From Bacillota bacterium (lineage in GTDB: Bacteria > Bacillota > Clostridia > Saccharofermentanales > Fastidiosipilaceae), in NCBI GenBank assembly GCA_023420115.1, contig JAEZWR010000029.1, positions 62,001 through 126,000 on the forward strand: a stretch of 64,000 nt of DNA. The letters run 5' to 3'. The notes beneath the pieces are model-generated. The model was not told the DNA's origin, did not search any database, and saw nothing but the letters and a program-made list of their open reading frames with translations. Positions within the stretch are counted from its first letter, which is position 1. Each line of letters opens with the position of its first letter. Made by a program: the position numbers and the translations under genes. Shown piece after piece: positions 43,952-51,897 of the stretch.

Positions 43952-45754
43952 ATGCAAGAAAATTTATCAAATAATAAAGAAAATATAGGCAAGAAAAAGA
44001 AAGGTTCTTCTGAATACAAGATGAGCCGTAAAGAAATGCTGAGTTTTCTATTTAAATATGCTACTTATGAAAAATGGTTGCTTTGTCTGGGTGTACTTAT
44101 AACCTTTATTAAGGTCGCTCTACAGGTTGCCTGTCCAATTATTTTGGCTCAGATATTTAATTTAATTCAAAATAAGAATTTCAGTATGGAATATATTAAG
44201 TGGGGAAGTCTTTATATACTTGCTTATTTTGTGATGAGAAATCTTGAATTTGCCAAGAGTTATACTATGGATTACACAGTCGGCAAGATTACTAAGAAGT
44301 TGAGGATTGATGTGTATACCTATCTTCAGAAGGTAGTTCTCTCATATTATGATAGTATTCCAGCGGGTTCAGTAGTTAGTAGGATCGTATCTGATACTAG
44401 GCAAGTAGAAACTTTTTATCGCGATTTTTTGGTCGATATACTGACTCCGATTATAAATATAATCTTTGCTTATGCAGCGCTTTATATATTGGATGTTAAT
44501 TTAGGTATACTTGCTACTTTGTCTGTTCCACCCATCATTTTAATTATTAGATATCTTATAAAAAAGGTTAAGGATCCGATGAAGAGACAGCGCAGACAGC
44601 TTGCTACAATTACTGCTTCAATAAATGAGAGTGTTCAAGGTATAGATGTTATATCGACTCTTAATAGAGAAGAATTTAGAATAAAACAATTAGACGAGCT
44701 TACTGAAGAGTATGTTGATACCAAAAAAAATGTTGAAAGAACTCAGGCTAGATTTCAATGGACCGTTATGGCTAGTATTCAGTACATAGTTATTTGTCTA
44801 GGTATAGCGTATTTCGGTTATGGAACCTTGCTTATGCACTGGGTTATGCCCCTTGGCTCTATATATGTTTTTATTAAGTATATGGAAATGATTCTTGAAA
44901 ATTTACAGGGTGTGGCATATATCATGGAGCGTATGGTTAGGACTGGTGCTGCGGTTGATCACGTGTCTGAAATTCTTATGCTGCCACAGGTTGAGACTAT
45001 AGAGCTTGGCAATATTCAAGATATTAGAGGAGATGTTGAATATAGGGACGTTGTATTTTCATATATTAAAGGTGAAGAGGTTTTGCGCAAGGTCAATATT
45101 AAGTTGGAAGCGGGCAAGACGATTGCTCTCGTTGGGAGAACTGGTAGTGGTAAAAGTACAATAGCTAATCTTCTCTTTCAATTCTACACTGTAGATTCAG
45201 GTCAAATATTGATAGATGGTAAGTGTATAAAGTCATATCCTCTTTATAAATTGCGTGAGCAAATGGGAATTGTTCTGCAAGAACCATTTTTATTCGAAGG
45301 GACGCTTTATGACAATATCTCGATGGGTAATCCTAAGATTAGCAAGGAGGATGCTCTTGAGGCTCTGCGGATAATTGGTGCAAAGTCTATTCTTACTAGG
45401 TTTAATGATAATGTCGACGGGGCAGTGTCAGCACAAGGTAAGGAGTTTAGTCAGGGAGAGAGACAGCTGATCTCGTTTGCCAGGGCCTTGGCACATGATC
45501 CTAAGATTTTAATTCTCGATGAGGCGACAAGTTCAATTGATACCGAAACGGAGCTTCAAATTAGAAGGGCGATTGAGATTCTTGGTAAAAATAGGAGCAT
45601 GATTATTATTGCCCACAGATTGTCGACTATTCAGCACGCAGATAATATTTATGTGCTTGAGAGAGGAGAAGTGGCTGAAGAGGGTAATCATCAGGACTTA
45701 ATTAATCTAAAAGGTATATATTACGAGATGGCGAAGCAACAAGAAATATGTTGA
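43952..45754 (+). CDS. ABC exporter half-transporter, catalytic partner (heterodimer subunit 2)
   Basis: 600 residues. After a ~25-residue Lys-rich N terminus come six transmembrane helices and a canonical nucleotide-binding domain: Walker A GRTGSGKST, Q-loop IVLQEPFLFEGT, signature FSQGERQLISFARAL, Walker B ILILDEATSSIDTETE with the catalytic Glu, and H-loop IIIAHRLST. With the upstream Asp-containing partner this makes one degenerate and one functional ATP site. AAGGAG precedes the start by ~10 nt. The pair form a two-gene operon closed by a long-stem terminator. Confidence 0.9.
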   Translation: MQENLSNNKENIGKKKKGSSEYKMSRKEMLSFLFKYATYEKWLLCLGVLITFIKVALQVACPIILAQIFNLIQNKNFSMEYIKWGSLYILAYFVMRNLEFAKSYTMDYTVGKITKKLRIDVYTYLQKVVLSYYDSIPAGSVVSRIVSDTRQVETFYRDFLVDILTPIINIIFAYAALYILDVNLGILATLSVPPIILIIRYLIKKVKDPMKRQRRQLATITASINESVQGIDVISTLNREEFRIKQLDELTEEYVDTKKNVERTQARFQWTVMASIQYIVICLGIAYFGYGTLLMHWVMPLGSIYVFIKYMEMILENLQGVAYIMERMVRTGAAVDHVSEILMLPQVETIELGNIQDIRGDVEYRDVVFSYIKGEEVLRKVNIKLEAGKTIALVGRTGSGKSTIANLLFQFYTVDSGQILIDGKCIKSYPLYKLREQMGIVLQEPFLFEGTLYDNISMGNPKISKEDALEALRIIGAKSILTRFNDNVDGAVSAQGKEFSQGERQLISFARALAHDPKILILDEATSSIDTETELQIRRAIEILGKNRSMIIIAHRLSTIQHADNIYVLERGEVAEEGNHQDLINLKGIYYEMAKQQEIC

Positions 45755-45794
45755 TTAGAGATCATAGCTAAGCTAGTTAGAATTTAAGATTTAA

Positions 45795-45857
45795 AGCCGA
45801 GACTTAGATATGAAAGTGTCAATTCAGTAGATTTGAGTCATATCTCTCGGCTTTTTT
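45795..45857 (+). terminator. Long-stem intrinsic terminator after the ABC exporter
   Basis: AGCCGAGA (from 45795) pairs with TCTCGGCT (45845-45852), extended by an inner ATATGA/TCATAT pairing, then TTTTTT (45852-45857). Confidence 0.8.
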
Positions 45858-45965
45858 GTTGGAGATTTGGTTCCAGATTTTGATTTTTATAGCGATTTTG
45901 TGGTACTGGATACGAAAGTTTAATATGTGAAAAACGGAGTTGTTTCAAAGTCAAGTTTGAATACT

Positions 45966-46003
45966 AAGTGAATATTGGAACCATATATTCACTTGATTTT
46001 TTT
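45966..46003 (+). terminator. Second, orphan terminator upstream of the beta-helix gene
   Basis: A 10-bp perfect stem AAGTGAATAT (45966-45975) with ATATTCACTT (45985-45994), then GA and seven T residues. No ORF lies between the previous terminator and this one, so it may close a ~100-nt small transcript or be a backup. Confidence 0.7.
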
Positions 46004-46064
46004 ATAATTATTTGGTGAAAATTTATTTTGACTCAACGGCAGATGTCAAATGTGATTAAAAAGA

Positions 46065-46093
46065 TTGTAAATAATGAGGATTTGCTTTATAGT
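46065..46093 (+). promoter_or_regulatory. Candidate promoter of the first beta-helix surface protein
   Basis: TTGTAA (46065-46070), 17-bp spacer, TATAGT (46088-46093), about 65 bp upstream of the start codon. Confidence 0.5.
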
Positions 46094-46158
46094 AAAAAAA
46101 TTGGACATAAAGGTTTAGATAACAGATAAGTACAGAACTATGTAACGATGGAGGCTTT

Positions 46159-49100
46159 ATGATGAAAGGGAAGATAGCAGCTTCAATTTTGAGCTTGGCG
46201 ATGCTTATTTCACCTCTTGCGCCTGTAATTGCCGATGAGGTTGAAGTTAGGACATATGAGGAACTCAAAAGTGCGCTAGCTTTTGAAAATTATCAAGATT
46301 CAGCAAGTTCGGAAGATAATGATAAGAGCAGTTCAGAAGAGGGCAACGAAAATTTAAATATAGGTGAATATGAACTTCCTCCTGATGGTGGTTTGAATGA
46401 TGAAAATTCAGTAGAGAATGAAGCTCCTGCTGATGTGAGTGGCAATGTAGAAAGTCTTAATAATAGCGAAGGTAGAGATACAGTAGATGGAGTTTCGACT
46501 GATGAAAATTTAGATGATACTTCAGAGAGAGATGATAATGAAGCAGAGGTGCTAGATTTAGATAGTGCCAATGAAGCTGATACTGTAAGTGAGACTAGAA
46601 GTGAAGATAAGATTGAGTCTATAAGTGAGGATAGGAGTGCTAGGGTCAGACGTGATACTGTAAATGTTGTAAATGAAGAGTCCCTTAATGAAGCAACAAA
46701 TTCAGCCAAAGAAAGAACAGTCAAATTGATGGCGGATATTGTGATGAGTGGACCTCTTTCTATTCTTGCAGGAAGTAGTATCAAGCTGGTTAATGGTATA
46801 GATAAGGTCACGCTTAGCCTAGGTTTCGAAAATAGCGATCCATCATCTATTGGTCAGTCAATGTTTACGGTAGAAAAGGATGCCAAACTTGAAATAGCTG
46901 GTACTAGTAATGAGGCGATTGTCATTGATGGAATGAATCAAGAGAATCTTGTTTCAGCAAAGGGAGACGCTCTCACTGTAAAAGGAGAAGCTGTAGTGAA
47001 TGGCTTAACTGTCCAGAATTTTAATAGTGCTGGCGTTGCTTCTGCCCCAATCTTTGTGGACGGTGGAAATCTGACAATTAATGATATTCATATTAAGGAT
47101 AATGTCACTTCTTATGTTGAGACAGTAGGAAATATTAGTTATTCATTGAATAGAAATTATCAGATGGGATATATCAATAGTTCTGCTATGGGTGTTACAG
47201 GTGGTGGAACTATAACAATGAATGATGGTGTAATTGAAAATAATAGCGTTAGCGACAAAATAAAAGATTCTGATTTTGGTACTAGTTTCGGCACTGTCAC
47301 TGCAAATAGTGGAACATTTATCATGAATGGGGGAAGAATATCTGATAATTTAGCTCATCTTGGCGGTGCTGTCGCTTCTATATTCAACGGAAAATTCGTT
47401 ATGAATGGTGGAGAAATTTCAAGGAATAGCGCAACCCGATATGCGGGTGGTCTTCTTGTTGACTGGGTGGCAAGAGCTGAATTGAATGGAGGACTGTTCT
47501 TAGAAAATAGTACACCTACTCATGGTGGTGCAGTTGTGCTTAATGATGGATATAGAGTTTCAGAGGGGCCCGAGGGTGGTTCACGTCAGGCTGATCTTCC
47601 GAGACATTACAATATGACCTATGAGCAGTGGAAGCCATATTATAGTTATCTGACAATTAATGGAACTGAATTTAGAAATAATAACGCTGGGATAACTGGC
47701 GGAGCTTTGTATCTTAATGGTACGAATACTAATATAGAGAGTGCTATTTTTGATGGGAATAGAGCAGGAAGATTTGGCGGTGCTATTTATCTTTCATCTA
47801 TTCCATATACGCTAAATTTGCATAATGTTCTTATAGAGAATAATAATACCAGCGATACAGATGAGGATAGAGTTCATGCTAATAATGGTGAGTCAATAAA
47901 TATGCCGCAGAATGCAGGCGGTGCTATATGGTATTGCCCGACAGGTGACTCGCTTACATATGTTTCTAATGGCGGAGCTTTATTTGATAATACAGCTGGA
48001 CATGATGGCGATGAAATTTCTGCCCTGCCGCGTTTTAAGGTTAATGAAAATGAGACGGATCCTGATAAAATAGGCAGAGAGTATGTAATTCATGTTGATA
48101 GAAGAATTTTAGGCGGCAGCACTGTTGACTGGTATAAAGACGGTGATAATAACGGTGCTAAGAGGGCGGATGCTGCGACTGATGAGCCGCAGGAGATGCC
48201 GCTACGTACGGACGGTGGTATTTCACTCAAGACGAGCGCCAATGATGAGGCGAAGAGTCTTGCCAGAGCTCTTGCTACAGTTATATTTAGAAATAATTCT
48301 GCATCCAGAGGTGGTGCAATAGCAACTAATGGTACAGTTATTATTGGTGATAAGGAAAGGGATTTTGAGATTTCTGTTTCAAAGGCATGGAAGGAGGGTA
48401 CTGAGCCTGCCGATAAGGTGAAGATTGTTCTCTATAATGCTACAGATCCTAACAAGTCATATATTATTGATGAGGTTTGGTTGACGGCTGATAATAATTG
48501 GACACACACCTTTAGCAATTTGCCACTTGAAGCAGGTGGAAGAAAGATTAAATATCAGATGCTTGAAGAGGTTGATGGTGAGTATCTTGTAACTGTGGCA
48601 GCGAGCGGGTCTGCATCTTCTGTGTCCGAAGCAGGGGATAGTGCAATTGTCGATACAGCCAATTTGAATTATGTCAATTTAGCTGAAGATGAAACTTATG
48701 TAAGACCTGCATTTGTCTTTACTAATGGGATTAAACCTGAAGAACCTGAAGTCCCAGAAACACCTGACCCAGAGGTTCCAGAGCAGCCGGAAACGCCTGA
48801 CCCAGAGGTTCCAGAACAGCCAGAGACACCTGACCCAGAGGTACCAGAGCAGCCGGAAACACCTGATCCGGAGGTACCAGAGCAGCCGGAAACACCTGAT
48901 CCAGAGATTCCAGAACAGCCAACAGAACCAACGGAACCAACAGTTCCTGAAGTACCAGAAGTTCCAGAACTACCCACAGAGCCAGAGCTAACGGAACCTA
49001 GCGAAAGTGAGACAACAAGTTCAAGTGAGACTGAGCCAGTTATCACAAAGAGCACAGACAAAAGTGTTTCAAATCTTGCTAAAACAGGCGAAGGTGATTT

Positions 49101-49188
49101 GATAGTTCCTATATTTATTATTTTTACCTTGGCAATTTCTACTCTTATTATCTTCAGAAGAAGATTGAATGTGGAAGATGAGAACTAA
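46159..49188 (+). CDS. Sortase-anchored beta-helix/Cna_B surface protein
   Basis: 1009 residues. A signal peptide (KIAASILSLAMLISPLAPVI then ADE) is followed by an acidic region (~30-165) and a large right-handed beta-helix-like part (~190-700). The latter is built from repeats such as FIMNGGRISDN, FVMNGGEISRNSA and GGALYLNGTNT. One Cna_B-like domain (~735-850: FEISVSKAWKEG ... WTHTFSNLPLE) and a PEVPEQPETPD repeat stalk lead to LAKTGE, a hydrophobic helix and FRRRLN. The helix part may bind or act on polysaccharide; no catalytic residues were identified. Two adjacent ATGs (46159, 46162) could start; GGAGG is 4 and 7 nt away respectively. It is paralogous to the protein encoded at 56219-61552. 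Confidence 0.85.
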   Translation: MMKGKIAASILSLAMLISPLAPVIADEVEVRTYEELKSALAFENYQDSASSEDNDKSSSEEGNENLNIGEYELPPDGGLNDENSVENEAPADVSGNVESLNNSEGRDTVDGVSTDENLDDTSERDDNEAEVLDLDSANEADTVSETRSEDKIESISEDRSARVRRDTVNVVNEESLNEATNSAKERTVKLMADIVMSGPLSILAGSSIKLVNGIDKVTLSLGFENSDPSSIGQSMFTVEKDAKLEIAGTSNEAIVIDGMNQENLVSAKGDALTVKGEAVVNGLTVQNFNSAGVASAPIFVDGGNLTINDIHIKDNVTSYVETVGNISYSLNRNYQMGYINSSAMGVTGGGTITMNDGVIENNSVSDKIKDSDFGTSFGTVTANSGTFIMNGGRISDNLAHLGGAVASIFNGKFVMNGGEISRNSATRYAGGLLVDWVARAELNGGLFLENSTPTHGGAVVLNDGYRVSEGPEGGSRQADLPRHYNMTYEQWKPYYSYLTINGTEFRNNNAGITGGALYLNGTNTNIESAIFDGNRAGRFGGAIYLSSIPYTLNLHNVLIENNNTSDTDEDRVHANNGESINMPQNAGGAIWYCPTGDSLTYVSNGGALFDNTAGHDGDEISALPRFKVNENETDPDKIGREYVIHVDRRILGGSTVDWYKDGDNNGAKRADAATDEPQEMPLRTDGGISLKTSANDEAKSLARALATVIFRNNSASRGGAIATNGTVIIGDKERDFEISVSKAWKEGTEPADKVKIVLYNATDPNKSYIIDEVWLTADNNWTHTFSNLPLEAGGRKIKYQMLEEVDGEYLVTVAASGSASSVSEAGDSAIVDTANLNYVNLAEDETYVRPAFVFTNGIKPEEPEVPETPDPEVPEQPETPDPEVPEQPETPDPEVPEQPETPDPEVPEQPETPDPEIPEQPTEPTEPTVPEVPEVPELPTEPELTEPSESETTSSSETEPVITKSTDKSVSNLAKTGEGDLIVPIFIIFTLAISTLIIFRRRLNVEDEN
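48757..48924 (+). repeat. 33-bp tandem repeat encoding PEVPEQPETPD
   Basis: About five copies of a 33-bp unit coding PEVPEQPETPD form the wall-spanning stalk. The copies differ only at synonymous or single positions. Confidence 0.85.
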
Positions 49189-49251
49189 TTAAATAACTTT
49201 AGGTTTCGGGATATATAAAAAACACCTATTAGTGAAAAATAAGAATAAAAG

Positions 49252-49293
49252 AAAGATGAGTTTGAATTAACAAGCTCATCTTTTTATTTTTTT
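49252..49293 (+). terminator. Intrinsic terminator after the first beta-helix gene
   Basis: AAAGATGAG (49252-49260) pairs with CTCATCTTT (49275-49283), followed by T-rich sequence with runs of five and seven T residues. Confidence 0.8.
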
Positions 49294-49516
49294 AGAAGTG
49301 CTCAACACTGCATCTATAGTTATAGAAAGTAAAAAGCCTTGTTCCTTATCACTATGATTTTGAATTATTAGTAGGAAATAGATATGTTTTTTGGAGAAGT
49401 ATACAAATTTTTTGTTTCTTGTTTTCTAATCACTGCATAAGTATAGTTTTGTGTTAAATTATGTTGTATTTGTACTTAGTTAAATCGGTACAATTTTAGA
49501 AAAGGATGTTTTGATT
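49294..49516 (+). other. Intergenic region before the IIC-like gene
   Basis: AT-rich, with no convincing -35/-10 pair, RNA gene or repeat seen. AAAGGATG near 49501 is the ribosome binding site of the next gene. Confidence 0.4.
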
Positions 49517-50611
49517 ATGAGTGAAGTTGCTATTCAAAATGAACGTATGTGTTCATATAATCCAAAATTACCAGCAGTATCATTTAAGGATTTTATGACT
49601 AAGCTCCTAAATGGTGTCGCTATTGGTATAGTTATAGGTCTTATTCCAAATGCTATTTTAGGAGAGGTATTTAAAGCTCTTGCATCGACTAGCCCTATTT
49701 TTGTACATCTTCTTAATGTGGTATCTGGTGCTCAATTTTCAGTTCCTCTTTTAGTTGGTTGCTTGGTTGCCTATCAGTTCAAAATGAATCCAATTGAAAT
49801 GGCTTCGGTTGGAGCTACTACTTTTATCAGCTCGGGAGTTGTCACAATGGTAGACGGAGCGTGGAAGATAGCAGGTATTGGTGATTTGATTAATACTATG
49901 ATCGTCGCTGCACTTGCTGTCTTATTTGTTCGTTTGCTTTTTGGCAGACTAGGTTCTCTTACGATGATCCTTCTTCCAGTCCTTACTGTGACTATTATTG
50001 GTGGAATTGGCTTCGCTATTCTTCCTTATATTAGAAATATCACAGCATGGATAGGTGCGGGTATTGAGAGTTTCACTAGACTTCAGCCTCTACTTATGTC
50101 TATTCTTCTTTCTGTTTCTTTTGCTATTATCATCATCTCGCCAATTTCAACTGTTGCTATCGGTTTGGCAGTAGGACTTAGTGGACTGGCTTCTGGTGCT
50201 GCGAATATGGGCATTGCTTCATGTGCTATGGTTCTTGTTGTCGGTTCCTTGCATGTCAACAAATTAGGTGTGACACTTGCGGTCTTCTTGGGTTCTATGA
50301 AACTCTTTATTCCAAACTGGTTAAAAAATCCAATTATCAACTTACCTATAATTTTGAATGGTATAGTTGGCGGTATTTTGGCATATCTATTTAATATTCA
50401 AGGTACTCCACAGTCATCGGGCTTCGGTTTTTCAGGTTTAGTAGGACCTATTAATGCTTATAAATATATGACACAAGCTCCTGCCGTCAGGGTGCTGCTG
50501 CTTTTCCTTTGCTACTTTGTTCTCACGGCATTAGCTTCTTATATTATCGATTTTGTATGCACGAGAGTTCTAAAGGTGTATAAACATGATATCTATTATT
50601 TTGAACAATAA
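49517..50611 (+). CDS. PTS EIIC-like membrane protein (PTS_EIIC_2 type)
   Basis: 364 residues with about ten hydrophobic segments, for example LNGVAIGIVIGLIPNAILGE, VVSGAQFSVPLLVGCLVAYQ, SILLSVSFAIIIISPISTVAI and LPIILNGIVGGILAYLFNIQ. The sequence resembles the stand-alone PTS_EIIC_2 membrane family. No EIIA, EIIB or HPr is encoded nearby, so phosphotransfer cannot be assumed. The start is set at ATG 49517, six bases after an in-frame TTG at 49511, with AAAGGATG upstream. The next gene, 129 bp away, is a D-2-hydroxyacid dehydrogenase. Confidence 0.7.
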   Translation: MSEVAIQNERMCSYNPKLPAVSFKDFMTKLLNGVAIGIVIGLIPNAILGEVFKALASTSPIFVHLLNVVSGAQFSVPLLVGCLVAYQFKMNPIEMASVGATTFISSGVVTMVDGAWKIAGIGDLINTMIVAALAVLFVRLLFGRLGSLTMILLPVLTVTIIGGIGFAILPYIRNITAWIGAGIESFTRLQPLLMSILLSVSFAIIIISPISTVAIGLAVGLSGLASGAANMGIASCAMVLVVGSLHVNKLGVTLAVFLGSMKLFIPNWLKNPIINLPIILNGIVGGILAYLFNIQGTPQSSGFGFSGLVGPINAYKYMTQAPAVRVLLLFLCYFVLTALASYIIDFVCTRVLKVYKHDIYYFEQ

Positions 50612-50740
50612 TCTATGAAACTTATTAAATAGGCAGAACGACAGTGATTTTTGTTTGTCTGGCTTATAGAGATCAATGAAAATTAAATTGACTATAGATT
50701 TTGACTTTTATAGTGATTTTATAAGAAAGGATAAGTTATT

Positions 50741-51751
50741 ATGGCAAAGTATGAATTATTTAGTTTAAGACCAGATGAGAGAGTTTTTGCAGAGAAATTT
50801 ATTCAAGAGAATCCAAGCTTTGGTTTGAGAGTCCACGAAGAAACACTTGGTGAAGATACTATCCATTTTATTGAAGATGGCTGTGAGGCTGTTATTCTTT
50901 CCCAGATTAAACCTCTTTCGGATAAGGTTTTAGATAGATTGGTAGAGGCCGGTGTAAAGGTTTTAGCTACAAGGTCGGCTGGTTATGATATGTATCCACT
51001 TGATAAGCTTAAACAGAGAGGTATAAGACTTACAAATGTTCCTAGCTACAGTCCAGAGTCCATTGCTGAATTTGCCTTTATGGGGGCATTGCATTTTATT
51101 CGTAAGATGAATGTCATAAATAAGAAAGTGCGTGAACATGATTTCCGCTGGCAGAAAGAGATACGAGCGGAGAGATTTTGTGAGCGCAAGATTGGAATTG
51201 TAGGCTGTGGGACGATTGGCAAGCAGTTAGCGAAATTATTCAAGGCTGTTGGTTGTGAGATTTTGGCTTATGATGCTTTTTATCAAGATGAGAATCTTGT
51301 AAAGGAGGGCTTGCTGAAATATGTTTCTCTTGAGGAACTTATAACAGAGGCCGATGTAATATCTCTTCACATTCCAGCGACCAAAGAGAACCATCACTTA
51401 TTTAATAAAGACACCTTTGCCAAGATGAAGGATGGAACTATTCTTCTCAATACAGCAAGGGGGGCTGTTGTAGACACAGATGCTCTTTTAGAGGCCTTGG
51501 ATTCTGGTAAGTTGGCTGGCGCCTTGGTCGATGTGTATGAGGATGAGGCTCCATATGTAACTGTTGATTGGTCCGGCCGTGAGCTTAAGGATAGTAGATT
51601 GCAAAAATTAATTGATCATCCAGATGTTATTTATACCCCACATATTGCATATTATACTGGAGAGGCAGTCAAGGCGCTATTTGAGACTTCTGTATACGCG
51701 GCGCAGGCGATTGTCGAAAAGGGCGAGGCCAAAGAAGAGGTCAAGCTTTAA
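50741..51751 (+). CDS. D-2-hydroxyacid dehydrogenase, probably D-lactate dehydrogenase
   Basis: 336 residues, the usual D-LDH length. The NAD-binding motif GIVGCGTIGKQLAKLF lies in the central Rossmann domain. Catalytic residues of the family are visible: Arg in LLNTARGAVVDTDALL, Glu in VDVYEDEAP and His in YTPHIAYYTG. The DVYEDEAP and DHPDVIYTPHIAYYT segments favour D-lactate dehydrogenases (pyruvate to D-lactate with NADH) over other family members. AAGGATAAG precedes the ATG. Ends in a strong terminator. Confidence 0.87.
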   Translation: MAKYELFSLRPDERVFAEKFIQENPSFGLRVHEETLGEDTIHFIEDGCEAVILSQIKPLSDKVLDRLVEAGVKVLATRSAGYDMYPLDKLKQRGIRLTNVPSYSPESIAEFAFMGALHFIRKMNVINKKVREHDFRWQKEIRAERFCERKIGIVGCGTIGKQLAKLFKAVGCEILAYDAFYQDENLVKEGLLKYVSLEELITEADVISLHIPATKENHHLFNKDTFAKMKDGTILLNTARGAVVDTDALLEALDSGKLAGALVDVYEDEAPYVTVDWSGRELKDSRLQKLIDHPDVIYTPHIAYYTGEAVKALFETSVYAAQAIVEKGEAKEEVKL

Positions 51752-51779
51752 ATTCAATATATTTTATTAGTGTCTAATG

Positions 51780-51813
51780 AGTGCAGTTCGTTAACGCGGA
51801 CTGCGCTTTTTTT
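51780..51813 (+). terminator. Intrinsic terminator after the D-lactate dehydrogenase gene
   Basis: An 11-bp stem AGTGCAGTTCG (51780-51790) with CGGACTGCGCT (51797-51807), TTAACG loop and seven T residues. Confidence 0.9.
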
Positions 51814-51847
51814 ATTTAATTATGTATTAATTTTAAAAAGCTGCCGC

Positions 51848-51877
51848 AAAAAAAGGGGATGGATATTCTCCACCCCC
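51848..51877 (-). terminator. Intrinsic terminator of the nuclease gene
   Basis: On the minus strand GGGGTGGA pairs with TCCA-T-CCCC (one bulged T), followed by seven T residues (51854-51848). Confidence 0.8.
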
Positions 51878-51897
51878 TGTATATATAAATTTGTTTA

